Below are positions 1 through 6,064 of a stretch of DNA of 7,569 nt, piece by piece. The translations under genes and the position numbers were made by a program. The stretch covers positions 1-7,569 of the forward strand of contig JACVQI010000094.1 of the NCBI GenBank assembly GCA_015661095.1. Direction: 5' to 3'. This DNA is from Gammaproteobacteria bacterium (lineage in GTDB: Bacteria > Pseudomonadota > Gammaproteobacteria > Eutrophobiales > Eutrophobiaceae). The stretch's first letter is position 1, and each line of letters opens with the position of its first letter. The notes beneath the pieces are model-generated. The model was not told where the DNA came from. It did not search any database and saw only the letters and a program-made list of their open reading frames with translations.

Positions 1-336
1 GATGACGGACGGATCGACGCAGGTATTCTCGCGTTTCAATTCGTCTTTGTAATTGTAATTGCGAATTTCCGCCTGTGCCTGCTCGCTCAATTTCAGCCCG
101 GCGAAATCGTCCTGTCCCAGCTCGCCCGCGCCGGAGTCGTTGATCATCACCGCATCCCTGGGCAATTGATCGATCATGGCCTGACCGGAAGGGGTTCGTT
201 CGAAGCGTACGGACCAGAACCCGGCGAAATCCGGTCGTTTGCCGGTGGCAGCCGCGGCTGGCGGCTGCGCTGGCAGCAACAGCGCTAATGCCAGCGCAGT
301 CATCAGAGTCAGGTTATGGGTCAGGTATCGGGACAT
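1..336 (-). CDS. Secreted hypothetical protein, C-terminus cut by window edge
   Basis: The first 112 codons are visible, running from the ATG at 336-334 off the left edge. Residues 1-30 form a Sec-type signal peptide: a short n-region, a Leu/Ala-rich core at about 9-22, and an Ala-rich cleavage zone ending near residue 30. The mature part begins with PDFAGFW (residues 35-41) and contains NTCVDPS near residues 104-110. This resembles a group of small secreted proteins often found beside DUF6152 genes, with an early D-x-x-G-x-W motif and a later Cys-Pro-rich stretch; that comparison is from memory. No enzymatic motif is visible. The gene starts 15 bases after the DUF6152 stop on the same strand, so it is probably the third gene of the operon. 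There is no clear Shine-Dalgarno sequence. A second in-frame ATG at 303-301 would shorten the signal peptide and is less likely. Function unknown. Confidence 0.75.
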   Translation of the reverse strand, partial: MSRYLTHNLTLMTALALALLLPAQPPAAAATGKRPDFAGFWSVRFERTPSGQAMIDQLPRDAVMINDSGAGELGQDDFAGLKLSEQAQAEIRNYNYKDELKRENTCVDPSVI

Positions 337-351
337 GGCGCGGAGCCGTGA

Positions 352-801
352 CTAATCCGAGCCTGGCGGATCCGCCAGTACCTGACCCTGGCCGGGTAAT
401 TCCCGCCCATCCGGAAAGATGACCCGGGAGATGCGCAGACCGTTGGAGCCATCGCGGCTCGGATAACCCTCGATGGTCACATGGTCGCCGACCTTGATCG
501 CGGTATTGCTCCAGCCGCGGCGGCGCAGCACGTTCGGGGAATTGGTTTCCACCCGCCATTTTTGCTCCTCACCGTTTGTGCCGGTTACCGTCAGGAAAAC
601 CAGGCCGTGCGGATTGGTGAAGCGGAATTCAGTGACGACTCCGGCGATGCTGATGATCTTGTCGGGCACGAAATGTACGGCAAAGGAATGATGGGCATAA
701 ACCGGGTACGTACTCAAGAGTAAGCTTGCCATGAGCAGGCAGTGTAACAGGCGGTTATGAAATGGGTTCATTCTCTGTGGCATGGTCAGGGCAGTGATCA
801 T
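352..801 (-). CDS. DUF6152 family secreted protein
   Basis: A 149-residue protein. Residues about 11-36 are a signal peptide (N-P-F-H-N-R, a Leu-rich core, then a P-V-Y-A cleavage site), leaving a mature protein that begins HHSF. The mature sequence carries features I associate with DUF6152: A-H-H-S-F at its start, F-T-N-P-H (residues 61-65), a W-R-V-E-T-N-S-P segment (82-89), R-R-R-G-W (93-97) and G-D-H-V-T-I-E-G-Y-P (105-114). It is likely a small periplasmic beta-rich fold; no biochemical role is known to me. The ATG at 801-799 overlaps the TGA of the upstream phosphoesterase (ATGA), which suggests translational coupling. In-frame ATGs at 783 and 771 are alternatives; the one at 771 gives a more usual signal peptide length and has a weak AGAGA just upstream. 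The family call is strong, the exact start is not. Confidence 0.85.
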   Translation of the reverse strand: MITALTMPQRMNPFHNRLLHCLLMASLLLSTYPVYAHHSFAVHFVPDKIISIAGVVTEFRFTNPHGLVFLTVTGTNGEEQKWRVETNSPNVLRRRGWSNTAIKVGDHVTIEGYPSRDGSNGLRISRVIFPDGRELPGQGQVLADPPGSD

Positions 802-2411
802 TGTAAGCCATCATCGAGAAGCTCAATTATCTTATGGCCGGTATGTTTCTGGCCGTATTCATCGACAGCCTCGACCTTGATGGTGTGCACGCCGGCTGCC
901 AGTTCCGGATCCAGTAATGCACTCCAGATATGGGACGATTTGGTCTCCCGCGCCGGTCCCTGTCCCTGGATGGGGCGTCCGGCAAACGGATCCTGCCGCA
1001 GCTCATTCACCATCGTCCTGCTGGCGCCATCGTCGATCCGGTAGGTCAGTACCGAGTTGGGACCTCCGTCGAACAGATTGACCAGCAATTGCACTGAACT
1101 TAATTGTGAGCGCACGAGCTGGGAAGCCACTTCACGCAGGGGATAACTCTCCAGGGTGATGCGCATCTGGTGCGTGGCGGGCTTGCCCGCGGCCTGGTAG
1201 CGCATGCTGTAGGTATTTCCCTGTACTGACATGATGTGATAACCATTGGGTGTACCATCCGTCTGCGTGGTAAAGGGGATACCACGGTCATCCCTGTCGC
1301 CCAGCCACCAGTTACCGGCGATGGTCGCCAGCACATGCTGGTGCAAAGGTTTGGCGCCGGTAAAACCCTCGCTGGCGTCGAAGTATACATGCTGGGTCCC
1401 ATGTAGATGCCCGGCGACGGCGAAGACATGATCGAATCCGGATAACAAGCGCAGCACTTCGCCACGGTTCGCAATCTGGAATTGGGGGACATCCATACCG
1501 GTGACCTTGAACGGAATGTGCATGGCCACGATCACCAGCACCTCTTTGGGTACCAGGGCCAGGTCCGCCGCCAGCCATTGCAACTGATCCTGGTCGATAC
1601 GGCCTGCATAAGTCCCGGCGCCAGCCAATTGATTTGGATCCTTGCCGGCGTAATGGACGGAGTCCAGCAGCACAAAATGGGTTTGTCCCCAGTTAAATGA
1701 ATAATAAGCCGGGCCAAAGTTCCGGCGATAGGTTTCCAGTGCCTGTGGGTCGGCGAGTGCCTGATAATTCACGTCATGATTGCCGGCAACGTTGAACCAG
1801 GGTATGCCAATGCGGGCGTAGATGGCCGCCAGCCGGGGGAACAGGGATAAGTCGTCGAACAGGATATCGCCGGTGGTGATACCGAAGGCCGCGTCCACGC
1901 CGAGCAGTTCCGTAATCACATCATCACGGACAAAACCCAGTTCCTCGCCGGTCCGGGGTTGCGGATCCGAGGTCCAGATGACCGCGAAGTTCTCCGCCTC
2001 GGTTTGCTGATAAAGCGGGAAATCGATCGTCTGGGGCAGTTGGCCGGATTTCCGTAGACCGGGATAGCGCAGATCGAGATCAGCCGGGCTGCCGGCCGGG
2101 GTATAGTGATAATAGTACCGGGGCAGCATGTACTCATTGACCGGCAGGGCATAATTCCTGGGCTTGGTGATAAAAATGGTATCACCTTCCATGGCAGCAA
2201 TCCGATAACGGCCCTGGTTATCGGTTCGTGTGACCTCGCGGCCATTGCTTACCGCCACACCGAGGATGCCGTCTTCCCGGCGGTCCAGCAAACCGTTGCG
2301 ATTATTATCGTGATAAACCGTGCCTTGCGCCGTGGCCGCCAGACCGGTTTGGCTCAGGCTGGCCATAAGACCGGCCAGGGCCCAGGTTGAAATGTAAATT
2401 CTTGGTTTCAT
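798..2411 (-). CDS. Exported calcineurin-like metallophosphoesterase with N- and C-terminal accessory domains
   Basis: A 537-residue protein read from the ATG at 2411-2409. Residues 1-26 are a signal peptide ending in GLAA. Residues about 27-135 are a beta-rich N-terminal domain (MetallophosN-like) that opens with D-N-N-R-N-G-L-L-D-R-R-E, an EF-loop-like Asp/Asn/Gly motif. The catalytic domain at about 140-345 has the ordered metal-binding motifs: S-D-P-Q (148-151, Gln where many relatives have His), G-D-I-L-F-D (181-186), G-N-H-D (210-213), M-H (297-298) and G-H-L-H (334-337). Residues about 355-535, with A-G-N-W-W and D-G-T-P-N-G-Y, match the C-terminal domain (MetallophosC-like). It should hydrolyse phosphoesters in the periplasm or outside the cell; the substrate cannot be read from the sequence. 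The frame stays open to an ATG at 2537, but that extension would bury the signal peptide. It is the first gene of the minus-strand operon. Confidence 0.93.
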   Translation of the reverse strand: MKPRIYISTWALAGLMASLSQTGLAATAQGTVYHDNNRNGLLDRREDGILGVAVSNGREVTRTDNQGRYRIAAMEGDTIFITKPRNYALPVNEYMLPRYYYHYTPAGSPADLDLRYPGLRKSGQLPQTIDFPLYQQTEAENFAVIWTSDPQPRTGEELGFVRDDVITELLGVDAAFGITTGDILFDDLSLFPRLAAIYARIGIPWFNVAGNHDVNYQALADPQALETYRRNFGPAYYSFNWGQTHFVLLDSVHYAGKDPNQLAGAGTYAGRIDQDQLQWLAADLALVPKEVLVIVAMHIPFKVTGMDVPQFQIANRGEVLRLLSGFDHVFAVAGHLHGTQHVYFDASEGFTGAKPLHQHVLATIAGNWWLGDRDDRGIPFTTQTDGTPNGYHIMSVQGNTYSMRYQAAGKPATHQMRITLESYPLREVASQLVRSQLSSVQLLVNLFDGGPNSVLTYRIDDGASRTMVNELRQDPFAGRPIQGQGPARETKSSHIWSALLDPELAAGVHTIKVEAVDEYGQKHTGHKIIELLDDGLQ

Positions 2412-2412
2412 G

Positions 2413-2437
2413 TACCGATTTTTGTCCAGGATCGGTA
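2413..2437 (-). promoter_or_regulatory. Inverted repeat directly before the phosphoesterase start codon
   Basis: Arms TACCGAT (2413-2419) and ATCGGTA (2431-2437) are perfect 7-bp complements separated by 11 bases. In the minus-strand mRNA the hairpin ends one base before the AUG, and its loop (CCUGGACAAAA) holds the only purine-rich GGA that might serve as a weak ribosome binding site. It could be a translational control hairpin or a DNA operator. It could also be chance, since 7-bp arms are not rare over this length. Confidence 0.4.
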
Positions 2438-2709
2438 TGGCAGGGATGCTATTCTCTGACTGTACCCGATCATAAATTTCAGCCCCGTAAAAATTTTTTC
2501 CGTTTCGAAAGACCACCCCGGCTAAATTAAACCACATTCCTGACAGAATAAAAATTCTCCGTATCGCCCGACATATAGATGATCAGACATTTTAACCATA
2601 AAACCATTGGTAAGCTGGCCATGGACAATCTGGAATGGGATATTCAGCGTTGTAGCCGCGGTATATAACAGTGAGGCCCAATGGAGATCTTAATCTGGTG
2701 AGGATCGAA

Positions 2710-2841
2710 ATGAAATTACCCGGTTTCCGCGTCGAAGACCCTGACAGGCAAGGCATCATGATGACCGGCTATCGAGTAGACCCTTTGCTGGCTGAGGCCG
2801 TGGATTATGGTGCGGCCTGCGTGCAGCAGGAAGTCGCATAG
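2710..2841 (+). CDS. Possible 43-aa small protein of unknown function
   Basis: An ATG-started frame of 43 codons ending in TAG. It is preceded by GTGAGG (2698-2703) with six bases to the ATG, a better ribosome binding site than most annotated genes in the window have. The peptide is soluble-looking and slightly acidic: it begins M-K-L-P-G-F-R-V-E-D and has M-T-G-Y-R-V-D-P-L-L-A-E-A in the middle and one Cys near the end. There is no signal peptide or membrane segment. The frame is also open upstream to a GTG at 2671, which would give 56 residues. I do not recognise the sequence. It could be a real small protein, a leader peptide, or a chance frame in intergenic DNA; no clear promoter or terminator flanks it. 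Confidence 0.3.
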   Translation: MKLPGFRVEDPDRQGIMMTGYRVDPLLAEAVDYGAACVQQEVA

Positions 2842-2906
2842 AACGAAAAAGTTAATACTCCCGCACTCCATGCAGGAGCGCTGCCTGTCATTCTGCTTTA
2901 TATAAC

Positions 2907-2935
2907 TTGTCCAAAATACTGAAATTGCCTATATT
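2907..2935 (+). promoter_or_regulatory. Sigma70-like promoter for the serine hydrolase
   Basis: TTGTCC (2907-2912), a 17-base spacer, and TATATT (2930-2935) match the -35 and -10 consensus at 4/6 and 5/6. A start at about 2942 would leave a leader of only about 25 bases before the TTG start codon. The AGGAGG at 2936-2941 would then lie at or just upstream of the transcript start and could not act as its ribosome binding site. Confidence 0.55.
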
Positions 2936-2966
2936 AGGAGGCTGATCACCAATAATAATCAACTAA

Positions 2967-4238
2967 TTGAAAACAAACCTGCGGGTTATAGTGCGAATTC
3001 ATTCAAGTGTAATTCACCTGCGCCGGTACCTTCGGGAGGTTACCTGCCTTTCGTTATCCCTGTTTAGCCTGTTTATCACTGTCCAGGTCCGTGCCGCTGA
3101 CCTTCACCATGCCCCTGATCAACGCCTGCTGGAACTTGAAAATTACTTTACGACAACTATATTACCGCATGTCCCTGGCGCCGCTTTAACGGTGGTGGCT
3201 GATGGTCAGGTCATACTGATTAAACCCTATGGTGTCAGGAAGGCGGGCGCCAATAATCCCGTTACCGTGGACACGGTATTCCGGCTGGCTTCTGTGTCCA
3301 AATCCTTCGCTTCGGCCGCGACCGGCATCCTGGTTCGGGACAAACTGCTGGAATGGGATACCAAGGTTAATTCCAGGCTCGAGCATATTGCCTTTAAAAA
3401 TCCGATCTACGGTAAGGAGATCACCGTCAGGAACCTGTTATCGCATACCACCGGTCTGGTACAACATGCCTACACCGATCTGCTGGAAGGCAACGTACCG
3501 TACGACACTATTATCGGGCGGCTGAAAGAAGTCGAATTTATCTGTCCGCCGGGGAAATGTTACACCTATCAAAATGTGATATTCAGCCTGTCGGGTGACG
3601 TAATCCAGTCTGTTTCCGGTAAAACCTATGAGAATTTTGTCAGGGACAACCTGTTCCGGCCGTTGGGTATGCGTACCGCATCGTTTGGCTTGCAGTCATT
3701 TAAGTCAACCGAGGACCGGGCCACGCCTCATGTCTGGCGCAAACAGAAGTGGCAGCCTGTGGATGTGCGTGAAAGTTACTACCATGTTGCCCCGGCCGCG
3801 GGCATAAATGCCAGTATACGGGATATGAAGCAATGGCTGCTGGCGCAAATGGGGCAAAGACCTGACGTCCTGCCCTCTCAGATTCTGGACGATCTGCAGT
3901 CACCATCAATCGCGACTACCCCATACCAGGCACACTACAAACAACGGAAAGAGTTGGGTGATATATTTTATGGATTAGGTTGGAGGATATTTGATTATGG
4001 TGGTAACAAGAATTTCGTCCATCATAGCGGGTACGTGCAGGGAACGCTCTCAACGATAGTCTTCAATCGTGATTTGCAACTCGGCATGGTGTTCCTGACC
4101 AACTCTGAAATTCCATACGCGCAGGACCTGGTATTCAAATTTCTGGAAATATACCAAAAACCTGGTCAAACCGCTCAAAGCAAGGCAAACCTTCATTCTG
4201 ACAATAACCGAAATACGGTTGCAAAAAACAATCTCTAG
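2967..4238 (+). CDS. Periplasmic serine hydrolase, class C beta-lactamase/PBP-like family
   Basis: A 423-residue protein of the Beta-lactamase (PF00144) type, a fold used by DD-peptidases, esterases and AmpC enzymes. The catalytic S-x-x-K is S109-V-S-K112. The Y-x-N element is Y201-Q-N203, after P-P-G-K-C-Y-T. The third motif is H353-S-G355 in place of K-T-G, which is common in non-AmpC members. N-L-L-S-H-T-T-G-L (156-164) is a family hallmark between motifs one and two. Residues about 24-43 are a hydrophobic signal sequence ending V-R-A, preceded by a long basic n-region. C193 and C198 could form a disulfide. The last 25 residues are a polar low-complexity tail. The start is TTG at 2967, directly after an in-frame TAA; a GTG at 2991 is an alternative, and no ATG precedes the signal sequence. 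Substrate unknown. It is more likely a peptidase or esterase than a resistance enzyme. Confidence 0.9.
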   Translation: MKTNLRVIVRIHSSVIHLRRYLREVTCLSLSLFSLFITVQVRAADLHHAPDQRLLELENYFTTTILPHVPGAALTVVADGQVILIKPYGVRKAGANNPVTVDTVFRLASVSKSFASAATGILVRDKLLEWDTKVNSRLEHIAFKNPIYGKEITVRNLLSHTTGLVQHAYTDLLEGNVPYDTIIGRLKEVEFICPPGKCYTYQNVIFSLSGDVIQSVSGKTYENFVRDNLFRPLGMRTASFGLQSFKSTEDRATPHVWRKQKWQPVDVRESYYHVAPAAGINASIRDMKQWLLAQMGQRPDVLPSQILDDLQSPSIATTPYQAHYKQRKELGDIFYGLGWRIFDYGGNKNFVHHSGYVQGTLSTIVFNRDLQLGMVFLTNSEIPYAQDLVFKFLEIYQKPGQTAQSKANLHSDNNRNTVAKNNL

Positions 4239-4400
4239 TGGCTGGCGTCTTTGGTCAGAACGGGAGTGACAGCAACACCGGTTCCAGAAACTCAATAAGA
4301 TTTGGGTTTTTACATCGAGGCAATTGGATAAACCCATTTACTATTACTCGATGAGTCCAGAACCGACCAATGTTTATTTCAGATTAATTGCCAGGCCAAA
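4239..4400 (+). promoter_or_regulatory. Possible structured leader RNA upstream of nhaD
   Basis: Several complementary segments in this gap nest around a common core. TGG+CTGGC (4239-4246) can pair with GCCAG+CCA (4390-4398, one bulged G), covering the AGG ribosome binding site of nhaD. TTGGT (4251-4255) pairs with ACCAA (4366-4370), and CGGTTC (4279-4284) pairs with GAACCG (4360-4365); the two are contiguous on the 3' side. Inside lie TGGGTTT (4303-4309) with AAACCCA (4330-4336), interleaved with CATCGAG (4313-4319) and CTCGATG (4347-4353). That is an H-type pseudoknot topology, or two competing hairpins. I found no convincing promoter in the gap, so the leader may be read through from the hydrolase gene. 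The pairing was found by eye and no energy was computed. Confidence 0.4.
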
Positions 4401-5834
4401 ATGATCATGCAGGACAGGCTGATTCTCTTCTTATTATTTTTTCTGACTCCAGGTTTTGTGTTAGCGGCTGATGTTGATTTACAGATCACGAGGGATTTTA
4501 CGACCAGTTGGCAAGGAATCCTGTCACTGCTGATCTTCTTTATCACCTATAGCCTAATAATTCTCGAAGAGAGCCTGCATCTGCGTAAATCCAAACCGGC
4601 CATGGTAGCTGCGGGTATTATCTGGGTGCTTGTTGCCATCACTTATGCCGGGGTTGGCGATACCGTCACAGTGGATGCAGTCTTGCGGCATAATCTGAGT
4701 GAGTTCGCCAATTTATTCCTGTTTCTGCTGGCGGCGATGACCTATGTCAATACCATGGAGGAACGGGGAGTATTCAATCTCCTGCGGGCCTGGATGATGT
4801 CTCGGGGATATACATTACGGAAAATTTTCTGGCTGACCGGCCTGATCGCCTTTTTTATATCGCCGGTTGTCGACAACCTTACGACGGCACTGTTAATGGC
4901 TGTTGTAGTCTCAACCATCGGTGGCAATAACCATCAGTTTGTCGCCATTTCCTGTATCAATATCGTGGTCGCGGCGAATGCGGGAGGGGTATTCAGTCCG
5001 TTCGGCGATGTTACAACCCTGATGGTCTGGCAGAAAGGTCTGGTGGATTTTCAGGAATTCTTTTACCTGTTTGTTCCCGGGCTGGTGAACTGGCTGGTCA
5101 CTGCCGCATTCCTGAGTTTTGCCATAGCACGGGGTAACCCGGAAGGAGTCCAGTCACAGGCTGAACTCAAGTATGGCGCGTGGATAGTAGTCGGCTTGTT
5201 TTTAATCACCATAACCATGGCTGTCACATTTCATCATTTTCTACACCTGCCGCCGGTGCTGGGTATGATGACCGGACTGGGCATTCTGAAGCTGTTCGGG
5301 TATTACCTGCAGAGGCGGGACGAGGCATATGCCCGGATGGCGGAGGTCACAGCAACGGGAGAGTCCGGACTGTTGCTCGAGCCGTCACCTACTTATGATA
5401 TCTATAAAAATCTTCAGAACGTGGAATGGGATACGCTGATGTTTTTTTACGGGATCATTCTTTGTGTCGGGGGATTGGGGGCGTTTGGCTATCTGGCACT
5501 GACATCGGAGTTTACTTTTGAATTCCTGGGACCGACTACCGCAAACATCCTGATCGGTTTTGCCTCCGCCGTGGTGGATAATATACCGATCATGTTCGCC
5601 GTCCTGGAGATGAACCCTGACATGAGCCTGGGGCAATGGCTGCTGGTGACCCTGACCGCCGGTGTTGGCGGATCCATGTTATCGATCGGATCGGCGGCCG
5701 GCGTTGCGGTGATGGGCCAATGCCGTGGTGTCTATACTTTTATGGCGCATTTAAGATGGACCTGGGCTGTCGTGCTGGGGTATGCGGCCAGTATCTGCAC
5801 CCATTTACTTTTGAACGCCAAAACCTTTACCTGA
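4401..5834 (+). CDS. nhaD: Na+/H+ antiporter NhaD
   Basis: A 477-residue inner-membrane antiporter of the ion transporter superfamily, at the usual NhaD length. It exports Na+ (often also Li+) in exchange for H+, supporting salt and alkaline tolerance. Residues 1-22 look like a signal peptide, as in other NhaD proteins. About a dozen hydrophobic segments follow. The paired family motifs are present: S-P-V-V-D158-N159-L-T-T in the first half and S-A-V-V-D393-N394-I-P-I in the second, consistent with an inverted-repeat fold. A-A-N-A-G-G-V-F-S-P-F-G-D-V-T-T-L (191-207) and G-S-M-L-S-I-G-S-A-A-G-V (424-435) are strongly conserved in the family. A hydrophilic loop spans about 303-340. The ATG at 4401 has AGG five bases upstream (4393-4395); M3 at 4407 is a less likely start. 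The leader may be structured (see 4239-4400). No strong terminator follows the gene. Confidence 0.95.
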   Translation: MIMQDRLILFLLFFLTPGFVLAADVDLQITRDFTTSWQGILSLLIFFITYSLIILEESLHLRKSKPAMVAAGIIWVLVAITYAGVGDTVTVDAVLRHNLSEFANLFLFLLAAMTYVNTMEERGVFNLLRAWMMSRGYTLRKIFWLTGLIAFFISPVVDNLTTALLMAVVVSTIGGNNHQFVAISCINIVVAANAGGVFSPFGDVTTLMVWQKGLVDFQEFFYLFVPGLVNWLVTAAFLSFAIARGNPEGVQSQAELKYGAWIVVGLFLITITMAVTFHHFLHLPPVLGMMTGLGILKLFGYYLQRRDEAYARMAEVTATGESGLLLEPSPTYDIYKNLQNVEWDTLMFFYGIILCVGGLGAFGYLALTSEFTFEFLGPTTANILIGFASAVVDNIPIMFAVLEMNPDMSLGQWLLVTLTAGVGGSMLSIGSAAGVAVMGQCRGVYTFMAHLRWTWAVVLGYAASICTHLLLNAKTFT

Positions 5835-5877
5835 TCGACAAATTCCGCAATAGCAGATTTCTTATCTAAAATTCTAC

Positions 5878-5906
5878 TTGAAATAGTTAATGCGAATCAT
5901 TATCAT
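5878..5906 (+). promoter_or_regulatory. Sigma70 promoter for the porin gene
   Basis: TTGAAA (5878-5883), a 17-base spacer and TATCAT (5901-5906) each match consensus at 5/6. The predicted start is near 5913, leaving a very AT-rich leader of about 150 bases. A second, weaker candidate is TTGCAC (5928-5933) with TATATC (5950-5955) at 16-base spacing. The first promoter is the one overlapped by the Fur box. Confidence 0.7.
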
Positions 5907-5915
5907 TTGCATTAA
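5887..5915. promoter_or_regulatory. Fur box overlapping the porin promoter
   Basis: A 29-bp dyad centred on 5901, with 12 of 14 base pairs symmetric (mismatches only at 3 and 7 positions from the centre). Read on the minus strand, 5904-5886 matches the 19-bp Fur consensus GATAATGATAATCATTATC at 15 of 19 positions, including GATAATGAT intact. The dyad covers most of the spacer and the whole -10 element, so Fe2+-Fur binding would block RNA polymerase. This predicts repression with iron and expression without it. Zur or another Fur-family member is possible but fits less well. Confidence 0.8.
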
Positions 5916-6064
5916 TAAATATTTTCCTTGCACTTTATATTTATAAAAATATATCAAATTCAATGTGTTATTAATTTAATCAATCAGTTTAGTCAGTATT
6001 CACATACAAAATATATTCAGATTTACGTTATTTATTGAATTTAGATTAATGGGAGATTAAACAA

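Larger units (their letters stand above)
2412..2966. other. Divergent intergenic region between the phosphoesterase operon and the serine hydrolase
   Basis: This 555-base stretch separates two divergently read genes. It contains, left to right: the inverted repeat at 2413-2437; an AT-rich zone at about 2470-2600 that probably carries the minus-strand promoter (a possible minus-strand -10, TATGAT, lies at 2474-2469, but I see no convincing -35); a possible 43-aa small ORF at 2710-2841; an imperfect hairpin at 2863-2881 without a T run; and the promoter at 2907-2935 for the hydrolase. I recognise no RNA gene or mobile-element remnant in it. Confidence 0.6.

Noticed and set aside
2412..2537. Upstream in-frame ATG at 2537 as the phosphoesterase start
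   Set aside because: It adds 42 residues with no export signal in front of a clear signal peptide that begins at the ATG at 2411.
2621..2668. A 15-codon ATG frame in the intergenic region
   Set aside because: It is too short, without a ribosome binding site or any recognisable peptide.
2863..2881. Hairpin GCACTCC/GGAGCGC as a terminator for the small ORF
   Set aside because: It has a mismatch in the stem and no T run after it.
4206..4220. Hairpin AACCG/CGGTT near the end of the serine hydrolase gene as a terminator
   Set aside because: The stem is only 5 bp and lies inside the coding region, and it is followed by A residues on the plus strand.
2967..4238. Calling the serine hydrolase an AmpC antibiotic-resistance enzyme
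   Set aside because: The third motif is HSG where AmpC has KTG, and the sequence fits the broad esterase/DD-peptidase-like group better.
5891..5947. An 18-codon ATG frame running through the Fur box
   Set aside because: It is very short, its Ile-rich start is just the operator sequence read as codons, and it has no ribosome binding site.
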